A stretch of 41,146 nt of DNA from Desulfonatronovibrio sp. (GTDB lineage: Bacteria; Desulfobacterota; Desulfovibrionia; Desulfovibrionales; Desulfonatronovibrionaceae): the NCBI GenBank assembly GCA_003566455.1, contig PXDF01000214.1, positions 1 to 41,146 of the forward strand, written 5' to 3'. The translations under genes were made by a program, and so were the position numbers. Position 1 is the first letter of the stretch; each line of letters opens with the position of its first letter. Positions 35,019 through 41,146 of this stretch are shown one piece after another. Below the pieces are notes generated by a model. That model was not told the origin of the DNA. It did not search any database and saw only the letters and a list, made by a program, of their open reading frames with translations.

Positions 35019-35860
35019 GAATTAACCTCCTCAACCAGAATCTTTTCATCAACCCTGTCCCTGAGCTTTTTTTCCACAAAATCCTTCAGGGTCAGCTGGC
35101 TGGATGGACAGCCTGAACAAGCCCCTCTGAGAGCGACCATGACCCTGGTTCCATCTATATCCACCAGATCAATATCACCACCGTCTTTTTTAAGATTTGG
35201 CCTTATTTCTTCATCAATGACCTTTGTCACCAGCTGCATCCTGCGGATATTGGTCATTGGCCTGTCCGCCTTGACCGGTTCAGGCCGGGAAGTCCTGGAC
35301 TCCTTCAGTTCATGGAGAATCCTCTCTATATCAGGCACACAATCAGTGCACCCGCCTCCTGCCTTGGTAAAATGAGTCACGTCTTCAACAGTGGTCAGAT
35401 CATTACCGGCTATAGCCCCACGGATCTGATCTTCGGTCACTCCGAAGCATTCGCAGACCACATCTCCTTCATGATCCTGAACAAGGGGGGGTTCTCCTCT
35501 CAAATTTCTCAAAGCCGCGTCCAGGGCCTGCTGACCCATGACCGAGCAATGCATTTTCTCCTTGGGAAGGCCTCCCAGTTCCCGGGCAATATCCCTGTTA
35601 GTGATTTTGGAGGCTTCCTCCGGGGTCTTGCCCTTAAGCATTTCCGTGAGAACCGAGCTGGAGGCTATGGCGCTGGCACAGCCAAAGGTCTTGAACCTGG
35701 CATCCTTTATTTTGCCTTCATCATCAAGCTTGATATATAATTTCAGGGCGTCACCGCAGGCCAGAGAACCCACCTCCCCCACCGCATCGGCATCCTCAAT
35801 CAAGCCCGAGTTTTTGGGGTTAATGAAATGCTCCTTAACTTTATCCGTATATTCCCACAT
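35015..35860 (-). CDS. nifU: Fe-S cluster assembly scaffold NifU (three-domain)
   Basis: A full-length NifU of 281 residues. The N-terminal IscU-like domain has cluster-ligating cysteines C35, C61 and C104; the central BFD-like [2Fe-2S] domain has CECFG (C136, C138) and CTDC (C171, C174); the C-terminal Nfu domain has CSGC (C248, C251) in ALRGACSGCPSS. The N-terminus begins MWEYTDKVKEHFINPKN when translation starts at ATG 35858-35860, with GGAGGG four bases upstream; a TTG four codons earlier is less likely. It is 24 bases from the metY stop region and leads the nifU-nifS-cysK-epsC run. Confidence 0.96.
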   Translation of the reverse strand: MWEYTDKVKEHFINPKNSGLIEDADAVGEVGSLACGDALKLYIKLDDEGKIKDARFKTFGCASAIASSSVLTEMLKGKTPEEASKITNRDIARELGGLPKEKMHCSVMGQQALDAALRNLRGEPPLVQDHEGDVVCECFGVTEDQIRGAIAGNDLTTVEDVTHFTKAGGGCTDCVPDIERILHELKESRTSRPEPVKADRPMTNIRRMQLVTKVIDEEIRPNLKKDGGDIDLVDIDGTRVMVALRGACSGCPSSQLTLKDFVEKKLRDRVDEKILVEEVNS

Positions 35861-35884
35861 ATGACCCTCCAATAACGGGTTTTA

Positions 35885-37198
35885 TTATTCTTGAGATTTT
35901 TCAAGGGCCTGATCCAGATCAGAGATGATATCCTCAACATCTTCCAGGCCAACGGAAATTCGGATCATGTCCTCGCTAACCCCGGCCTGAAGCTGTTCGC
36001 GGACTGAAAGCTGCTGATGGGTGGTGCCGGCAGGATGAATCACCAGAGTCCTGGCATCCAGAATATTGGCCAGGTGAGAACAAAGCTGAACTGATTCAAT
36101 AAACTTTTTCCCGGCCTTTAATCCTCCTTTTATACCAAATCCGAAAACCGCGCCGCAACCCAGGGGAAACATTTTCAAGGAGCGTTCATGGTCCGGGTGA
36201 GAAGGAAGACCCGGATAATTAACCCAGGATACCAGGTTGTGGTTTTGCAGATGCTGTGCCACCTGCAGGGCGTTTTCCGCGTGGGCCATCGCCCTCAGAG
36301 GCAGGGTCTCAAGTCCCTGAAGAATCAGAAAACTGTTCATGGGCGAAAGAGCGGCCCCGGTATCCCGAAGCAGCCCGATTCTGGCCTTGAGAGTAAATAT
36401 GGGGCAGCCCGCCCGGTCATCGTTTCCGCACCCAATGGCCTCCCAGACATTAAGGTCATGGTACGAGGGATCAGACTGGGTCATTTCAGGATATCGGTCC
36501 TGATTATCCCAGGAAAAACCGCCCTTTTCAACAATTGCCCCTCCAATGCTGGTGCCGTGGCCGCCGATCATCTTGGTCAGGGAATAGACCAGAATATCCG
36601 CGCCCCATTCAAATGGATTGAAAAGTGGAGGAGGCGTAGAAGTATTGTCAACAACCAGAGGCAGTCCATGTTCATGGGCCACCTTTGAAATGGCCTCAAG
36701 ATCGTCAATATTGCACCTGGGGTTGCCCACGGATTCCGTGAATAAAAGCCTGGTGTCATCATCAATGGACCTGGCAAAGTTTTCAGGGTCCCTGGAGTTC
36801 ACAAACCTAACCTCAATCCCGAATCTTTTCAGGGTATGTGTAAAGAGAGTGTGAGTCCCGCCGTATAAAAAACTGCCAGAGACAATATTTTGTCCGGCCT
36901 TTGCTATATTGGCCACTGTGTAAAAAATGGCGGCCATGCCTGAAGCCACGGCCAGAGTTCCTGTCCCGTCATGCAGGTCTGTAAGCCTTTTTTCCAGAAC
37001 ATCCGTGGTCGGATTCATGATCCTGGTGTAGATATATCCCGGTTCTTTCAAGGCAAAAAGATCTGCCGCGTGTTCAGAATCCTTAAACATGTAGCTGGTT
37101 GTCTGATATATGGGCACGGCTCTGGATCCGGTTTCCTTGTCCGGTTGGTGACCGGAATGCAGCACCCTGGTTCTGAAACCTTTTTTCTTGACATTCAT
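35885..37198 (-). CDS. metY: O-acetylhomoserine aminocarboxypropyltransferase (sulfhydrylase, MetY)
   Basis: A Cys/Met-metabolism PLP enzyme of 437 residues that makes homocysteine from O-acetylhomoserine and sulfide. Family motifs are VPIYQTTSYMF, ATVASGMA-like LAVASGMAAIFYTVAN, VVDNTSTPPPLFNPFEWGAD and the PLP lysine in YSLTKMIGGHG; the C-terminus has VIHPAGTTHQQLS and ISVGLED. The length (over 420) and insertion pattern are those of MetY rather than MetB/MetC. ATG at 37196-37198 has GGAGG six bases upstream. Its substrate is supplied by MetX, encoded divergently 99 bases away. Confidence 0.94.
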   Translation of the reverse strand: MNVKKKGFRTRVLHSGHQPDKETGSRAVPIYQTTSYMFKDSEHAADLFALKEPGYIYTRIMNPTTDVLEKRLTDLHDGTGTLAVASGMAAIFYTVANIAKAGQNIVSGSFLYGGTHTLFTHTLKRFGIEVRFVNSRDPENFARSIDDDTRLLFTESVGNPRCNIDDLEAISKVAHEHGLPLVVDNTSTPPPLFNPFEWGADILVYSLTKMIGGHGTSIGGAIVEKGGFSWDNQDRYPEMTQSDPSYHDLNVWEAIGCGNDDRAGCPIFTLKARIGLLRDTGAALSPMNSFLILQGLETLPLRAMAHAENALQVAQHLQNHNLVSWVNYPGLPSHPDHERSLKMFPLGCGAVFGFGIKGGLKAGKKFIESVQLCSHLANILDARTLVIHPAGTTHQQLSVREQLQAGVSEDMIRISVGLEDVEDIISDLDQALEKSQE

Positions 37199-37227
37199 GT
37201 TTATCCTCCCTATTTTGTCTGTTACTA

Positions 37228-37258
37228 ATACTATTAACTTTTCCAAAACGCAGGTCAA
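37228..37258 (-). promoter_or_regulatory. Possible promoter for metY and the downstream sulfur genes
   Basis: On the minus strand TTGACC (37258-37253) and TAGTAT (37233-37228) are 19 bases apart. The spacing is slightly long. The short divergent gap to metX shows no SAM or other riboswitch. Confidence 0.35.
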
Positions 37259-37297
37259 GGCGAAATCAGTTTATCTCTTTGTCTGCAGAAAAACATC

Positions 37298-38464
37298 ATG
37301 AAACAATTATCCGGTTTTGAACCTGTTGCGCATAGCAGCCTGGGCCTGGTAACAACCAGCAGAATCACCTTTAAGGGAGATAATTATATATTAGAGCTGG
37401 AATCAGGGGATACCCTCTCCCCTGTAACTGTAGCCTATGAAACATACGGGCGCTTGTCCCGGAATAAAGACAACGCCATCCTGGTCTGCCACGCCCTGAC
37501 CGGCGATGCCCACGCGGCAGGACACCACACAGGCGAACCAGGGGAAAAGCCTGGATGGTGGGATCTGCTCATTGGTCCGGGCAAGCCTCTTGATACTGAC
37601 CGCTACTTTATAATCTGCAGTAATTTTCTGGGAGGATGCAAAGGTACCACAGGCCCGACCGAGATCAACCCGGCCACGGGCAAACCTTACGGGCTGCATT
37701 TTCCCTTTTATACAGTCAAAGACATGGTCAAGGTCCAGAAGTGGCTGGTTGACTATCTGGACATTGAAAAGCTTTTGGCCGTAATTGGCGGATCACTTGG
37801 AGGAATGCAGGTTCTGCAATGGACCATAAGCTATCCTGAAGTGGTGGCCGGAGCACTGCCCATTGCCACCACCGCTCGCATGTCTCCCCAGGCAATAGCC
37901 TTTAACGAGGTGGCCAGACAGGCCATAATGAGCGATCCCCAGTGGAACTTCGGACTTTATGAACCTGACAGTCAACCCGCTTCCGGCTTAGCCCTGGCCA
38001 GAATGATCGGGCATATCACATATCTGTCTGAAGAGGCAATGCTTAAAAAGTTTTCCAGGCGTTTCATAAACGGCAAAAACAGAGGGTATAGGTTCGAGGC
38101 CGACTTTCAGGTGGAAAGTTATCTGCACCACCAGGGAAGCACCTTTGTGAACCGCTTTGACGCCAACACCTACCTGTATATTACCAGGGCCATGGACTAT
38201 TTTGATCTGCACGCGGACTATGGCAGTCTGAAAAAGGCCTTTTCCGGGTGCAAAAGTTCTTTTCTGGTCATATCCTTTACCAGCGACTGGCTCTTCCCTG
38301 AGGTCTGTTCCCAGGAACTGGTCAGAGCTCTGAGGATGGCCGGAAAAAACGTATCCTACTGTAACATGGACAGCGATCAGGGGCATGACGCCTTTCTTCT
38401 CCCGGGTAACCGCATGGGCGAAGTGGTCTCAGGCTTTCTAACCAGAGTCCAAAATGAGTTCTGA
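37298..38464 (+). CDS. metX: Homoserine O-acetyltransferase (MetX)
   Basis: An alpha/beta-hydrolase-fold enzyme of 388 residues that acetylates homoserine, opening methionine synthesis. The nucleophilic serine lies in GGSLGGMQ (S166), the oxyanion region is CHALTGDAHAAG, NFLGGCKGTTGPTEINP follows, and the catalytic histidine is in DQGHDAFLLP. The early TVAYETYGRLS is characteristic. Substrate-acyl choice (acetyl or succinyl) is not certain from sequence, but pairing with MetY suggests acetyl. ATG at 37298 has only a weak ribosome site. MetW follows two bases after its stop. Confidence 0.93.
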   Translation: MKQLSGFEPVAHSSLGLVTTSRITFKGDNYILELESGDTLSPVTVAYETYGRLSRNKDNAILVCHALTGDAHAAGHHTGEPGEKPGWWDLLIGPGKPLDTDRYFIICSNFLGGCKGTTGPTEINPATGKPYGLHFPFYTVKDMVKVQKWLVDYLDIEKLLAVIGGSLGGMQVLQWTISYPEVVAGALPIATTARMSPQAIAFNEVARQAIMSDPQWNFGLYEPDSQPASGLALARMIGHITYLSEEAMLKKFSRRFINGKNRGYRFEADFQVESYLHHQGSTFVNRFDANTYLYITRAMDYFDLHADYGSLKKAFSGCKSSFLVISFTSDWLFPEVCSQELVRALRMAGKNVSYCNMDSDQGHDAFLLPGNRMGEVVSGFLTRVQNEF

Positions 38465-38466
38465 TA

Positions 38467-39138
38467 ATGAGTCAGATTAAACTGCACAGAAATACTGACT
38501 GGACCAAAAGCATTACCAGGGACCGGGTCTTTGATGAGGCCATCTGTGAGCTGACAAGGCAGGAAGAACGGGTTCTGGATCTTGGATGCGGATCAGGAGA
38601 TCTTCTTTACCGGCTGAAAAAGGAAAAACAGGTTCAGGAGTTAGGCATTGAACTTGATTCAGAATATGTGGCCGACTGTCTGGCCAGGGGTTTGAGAGTA
38701 ATTCAGGGCGATCTTGAGGAAAGCATTATTGATTTTGACGACAACGCCTTTGATCTGGTCATTCTCAATCAGGTCATGCTCAGTGTGCCCAACCCTCTTG
38801 ATTTACTGGAAAACGGACTGAGGGTGGGCAAAAGGGTTGTTATAACCTTCCCCAATTTCGCCCATTGGAAAATCCGGCTGCAGATCATGCTCAGGGGCCG
38901 GCTGCCTGTAAACAAAGACCTCCCTTATGAATGGTACGAAACTCCAAATATCAGGCTGGCCACAGTGGATGACTTCATGAATCTTTGTCAACAAAAACAG
39001 GTCAAGTTCTTGGAAAAGCAATTCATAAGTCAGGGGAGCAATGGAAAATTGAGACCAATTATTTTCCGGCCGAATCTGCGCAGTTCAGTTGCATTATTTT
39101 GCCTAGCCAACCATCACCAGAACATTAAAGAAGATTAA
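38467..39138 (+). CDS. metW: MetW, methionine biosynthesis methyltransferase-like protein
   Basis: A 223-residue class I SAM-dependent-methyltransferase-fold protein always found next to MetX in many bacteria. The SAM loop is VLDLGCGSGDLLYRL, followed by LGIELD and QGDLEE; the diagnostic stretch is YEWYETPNIRLATVDDF. MetW is thought to support the MetX reaction, and a real methyl acceptor is not established. The gene begins two bases after metX with a TGATAATG junction, so the pair is translationally coupled. The final 15 residues are poorly conserved. Confidence 0.93.
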   Translation: MSQIKLHRNTDWTKSITRDRVFDEAICELTRQEERVLDLGCGSGDLLYRLKKEKQVQELGIELDSEYVADCLARGLRVIQGDLEESIIDFDDNAFDLVILNQVMLSVPNPLDLLENGLRVGKRVVITFPNFAHWKIRLQIMLRGRLPVNKDLPYEWYETPNIRLATVDDFMNLCQQKQVKFLEKQFISQGSNGKLRPIIFRPNLRSSVALFCLANHHQNIKED

Positions 39139-39162
39139 CCCGGGAATAATTTACATTAAAAG

Positions 39163-39235
39163 CTGCCGTCCTGAGTCAGCCTGAGTTTGTTCGGTCAAAA
39201 GCCGACCCGTTTTCATGCTCAGGCTCAGCAGGCAG
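39163..39235 (+). other. Structured RNA-like region upstream of the MOSC gene
   Basis: Three nested inverted pairs can be drawn: CTGCC (39163-39167) with GGCAG (39231-39235), GCCTGAG (39179-39185) with CTCAGGC (39218-39224), and TCGG (39191-39194) with CCGA (39202-39205). There is no T-run after it, so it is not a standard terminator of metW. It might be a structured 5' leader for the MOSC gene 42 bases downstream; it does not match the molybdenum-cofactor riboswitch as I know it. Confidence 0.35.
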
Positions 39236-39276
39236 ATGTATCTCTTCTAACCCGCTGAATCAGCGAAGGAAATCAA

Positions 39277-39717
39277 ATGGCCAAAATAGTTGCAGTCTGC
39301 GTCAGTCCCAAAAAGGGCCAGAGGAAAAAAAACATCCACCTGGGCAGACTGGTTCGTGAACACGGTCTGGAAAACGACGCCCACGCAAGCAATTGGCACC
39401 GCCAGGTAAGTCTGCTGGCAATGGAAAGCATCCATAAAATGCGCCTCGCCGGCCTGGATGTGGGTCCGGGTGATTTTGCCGAAAATCTGACAACAGAGGG
39501 AATTGAGCTCTTTACCCTGCCTCTGGGAACAAAACTGAAAATTGGACATGAAGCTGTTGGTCAAATCACCCAGATCGGCAAAGAATGCCATACACGCTGC
39601 GCCATATTTCATCAGGCCGGGGACTGCGTCATGCCCCGGGAGGGTATTTTCATCAGAGTTTTAAACGGTGGTATGGTCAGGGTTGGTGATGAAATTGAGG
39701 TTTTGAACCAGGAATAA
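39277..39717 (+). CDS. Single-domain MOSC protein
   Basis: A 146-residue stand-alone MOSC domain. Family blocks are HASNWHRQVSLLAMESI, GDFAENLTTEGIEL and the cysteine-containing GKECHTRCAIFHQAGDCVMP, then EGIFIRVLNGG. MOSC domains occur at the C-terminus of molybdenum cofactor sulfurases and in mARC proteins, and the cysteine may carry persulfide. A role in molybdenum or tungsten cofactor sulfuration is plausible, as tungstate uptake is encoded elsewhere in this window, but not shown. ATG at 39277 follows GGAAATCAA; a possible structured leader lies upstream. Confidence 0.9.
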   Translation: MAKIVAVCVSPKKGQRKKNIHLGRLVREHGLENDAHASNWHRQVSLLAMESIHKMRLAGLDVGPGDFAENLTTEGIELFTLPLGTKLKIGHEAVGQITQIGKECHTRCAIFHQAGDCVMPREGIFIRVLNGGMVRVGDEIEVLNQE

Positions 39718-39723
39718 ATAAAA

Positions 39724-39871
39724 CCTAATTTCAGTAATTTTTATATGTCATTACGAGCCCGGCACCCGTCTGAGACATCCATAATAACATAAGCCAAGAT
39801 AATATTAACCCAGGTCAGAACCGGCCCGCAATGACTTGCTTATCAAACAGTTACATGAAAAGTCGCTCAAA
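39724..39871. repeat. Dispersed palindromic repeat, copy C (inverted relative to copy B)
   Basis: The right arm, 39841-39871, is the reverse complement of 31029-31059 with 26 of 31 identities. The centre holds GTCATTACGAG and CCCGCAATGAC as an inverted pair, and the left end (AATTTCAGTAATTTTT) corresponds to the other arm. It occupies the first part of the 445-base region after the MOSC gene. Confidence 0.6.
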
Positions 39872-40162
39872 CAAGGCAAAATTGAAGGAGATTAAAGGAC
39901 AATAGCCTTAAAAAACCTATTCACAAGTGGTGCTCCATAATGTTGGCCCCCTTCAAATTAACCCGACTCAGCCTCAAGGGGGAAAATCATCAAAAACTCA
40001 AACAGAATTCTTTGGTTCTGAGCAGCAACCATCATTTGCCATCTCTGGAAAATATCTGATCAATGATCTATATTTCCTGATATCCGGTTACGTCCACAAA
40101 GGACCTGGATTTTCCTGGATACCAGATGATTGTGTTTTTTCAAGATCGGTTTATCCAGGGCA
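39872..40162. other. Intergenic remainder with no gene
   Basis: The region between repeat C and the binding-protein gene. An 83-codon frame on the plus strand (39927-40178) starts at GTG without a ribosome site and looks random. Because two genes converge here a terminator is expected, but none with a clear stem and T-run was found. Confidence 0.4.
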
Positions 40163-41104
40163 TTACTTTGACAGATAATCTCCAAGATCTGAAATTGTCT
40201 CCCAGCCATGTTCATCATGCAAGGCTCTGGATGTAAACAGCACAAAGGTGTTATTGGCCGGAGCATAGTCCAGCCAGACCACATCATGATTCTCCAGATA
40301 CCAGTCACTTACAAGTTCATAGCATCTTTGCGGATCTGTGACCACATCACTGTAACCCATGACATTCATGAGGCCTGTGCCGGTATATTCCCAATAGATA
40401 TCGATCTGGCCTGAAAAAAGAGCTGGAGTGATTACAGCTGTTTCACCCAAACCGATTTCATCCTTTACGTTGAAACCCCTGTCCTCCAGGAGGTACCGGG
40501 TCAGATAACCCAGGATTAGAGCCTCGGTAAATGTCTTGCTGCTTACTACCACTGGAGTGTCTTTCCGGGCAGTATCAGCAGACTCTGGATTATTGACCAG
40601 GCCCTGTTCCAGAAGGAACTGTCTGGCCGCGTTCTGCGGCATTTCCCCGTCAACAGAGACCTTTTTGTTGAGCATTGTCAGGGCTTCCAGGTCCAGACGG
40701 GAAGAGAGTTCCTTCATGATGTTCTTAAGCTCCGGGTATTTGTCCAGGATTTTTTTTCTGACCAGCGGAGCTGGGTTGTAGGCCGGGAAAAAAGCCTTGT
40801 CGTCTTCCAATACTACCAGATCATACTGGGCAATGCGCCCTTCAGTAGCATCCCCGATGCCCACATGAGCCAGGCCGTCGCCCACGGCCTGATAGGCCAG
40901 GCCAAGATCAACAACTGCCAGTTCAGGAAACTCGAATCCATAATGATCCTGAAAGTTGGGCAGTCCGTCGGCACGTTGAGTCCACTCGGCTGAGCTGGCC
41001 AGTTTAAGCTCTCTCTTGTCCCGGGTTGTTTCATCAGAACCGCAGCCTGAAATAAAAAGAGATAAACACAGCAAAGACATGATCGTTCGGATAAAAACCT
41101 TCAT
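40163..41104 (-). CDS. Glycine betaine/choline-type ABC transporter substrate-binding lipoprotein, lobes permuted
   Basis: A 313-residue exported lipoprotein (lipobox LFISGC, C21) of the OpuAC/ProX/OsmF type. The two lobes are in reversed order. Residues 34-170 are the usual C-terminal half (RADGLPNFQDHYGFEF, DATEGRIAQYDLVVLEDDK, APLVRKKILDKYPEL). Residues 185-313 are the usual N-terminal half (VVVSSKTFTEALILGYLTRY, IDIYWEYTGTGL, VVWLDYAPANNTFVL), which ends at TISDLGDYLSK, where the other lobe would normally follow. ATG at 41102-41104 has AGGAGG four bases upstream. The usual ligands are compatible osmolytes. Permease and ATPase genes are not in the window. Confidence 0.9.
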   Translation of the reverse strand: MKVFIRTIMSLLCLSLFISGCGSDETTRDKRELKLASSAEWTQRADGLPNFQDHYGFEFPELAVVDLGLAYQAVGDGLAHVGIGDATEGRIAQYDLVVLEDDKAFFPAYNPAPLVRKKILDKYPELKNIMKELSSRLDLEALTMLNKKVSVDGEMPQNAARQFLLEQGLVNNPESADTARKDTPVVVSSKTFTEALILGYLTRYLLEDRGFNVKDEIGLGETAVITPALFSGQIDIYWEYTGTGLMNVMGYSDVVTDPQRCYELVSDWYLENHDVVWLDYAPANNTFVLFTSRALHDEHGWETISDLGDYLSK

Positions 41105-41146
41105 AACTCCTCCTTTTTCGTCAATTTTCACAATATTTTAAAATCA

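Noticed and set aside
37199-37297. SAM riboswitch upstream of metY or metX
   Set aside because: The gap is only 99 bases, AT-rich, and lacks the conserved stems and K-turn of SAM riboswitches.
39139-39276. Molybdenum-cofactor riboswitch upstream of the MOSC gene
   Set aside because: A folded region exists, but it does not show the conserved core I know for that riboswitch; reported only as an unassigned structure.
39927-40178. 83-codon plus-strand frame after the MOSC gene
   Set aside because: GTG start without a ribosome site, random-looking composition, and it overlaps the 3' end of the binding-protein gene.

Overview
The window looks like a chromosomal segment of a Gram-negative, anaerobic deltaproteobacterium of the Desulfovibrionales type. 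The order is inferred, and the species cannot be read from the sequence. The reasons are: a tungstate (TupABC) transporter; NifU/NifS plus a two-gene SufC-SufB set for Fe-S cluster assembly; a fused RluD-CoaE protein; CarD, separate SecD/SecF/YajC, and the order ispE - tRNA-Gln - prs - rplY - pth; and moderate GC. A glycine-betaine type binding lipoprotein at the right edge would suit a salt-adapted sulfate reducer, but that is only suggestive.

Layout. 1-2963 (minus): tungstate uptake, tupA - tupB - tupC (cut by the left edge), preceded by a ModE-type regulator with only a DNA-binding domain. 3034-8173 (plus): thioesterase, a tiny coiled-coil protein, a site-2-type metalloprotease, trpS, the RluD-CoaE fusion and a rhomboid protease. 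8249-10179 (plus): sufC-sufB with their own promoter and a strong bidirectional terminator. 10281-13754 (minus): secF, secD and yajC. 13988-18929 (minus): an M48/TPR protease, rho, carD and pth. 19200-23324 (minus): rplY, prs, tRNA-Gln, ispE and a DegP/HtrA protease. 23728-28163 (plus): an acyl-CoA ligase, a zinc-ribbon protein, tRNA-Arg and a 619-residue exported protein I cannot name. 28226-30897 (minus): an ABC-2 exporter pair and a histone-deacetylase-like hydrolase. 31260-37198 (minus): a sulfur block of metY, nifU, nifS, cysK and epsC, plus a DUF2064 nucleotidyl/glycosyltransferase-like protein. 37298-39717 (plus): metX, metW and a MOSC-domain protein. 40163-41104 (minus): a glycine-betaine-type binding lipoprotein whose two lobes are in swapped order.

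How the genes work together. The sulfur block is a coherent route. EpsC activates serine and CysK makes cysteine from it. NifS strips sulfur from cysteine and NifU builds Fe-S clusters. MetX activates homoserine and MetY sulfhydrylates it. SufC-SufB provides a second cluster-assembly scaffold. SecDF-YajC, the M48 protease and DegP form an envelope-export and quality-control group. TupABC and the ModE-like regulator manage tungsten, and the MOSC protein may be linked to molybdenum or tungsten cofactor chemistry.

Most of the window is ordinary housekeeping. I found no phage, IS transposase, CRISPR array or defence system. The points most worth a second look are the circularly permuted betaine-binding protein, the RluD-CoaE fusion, the tRNA-Gln gene inside a protein operon, a repeat of the tRNA-Arg 3' end that brackets the unknown exported gene, and a family of about 150-bp palindromic repeats present at least three times.
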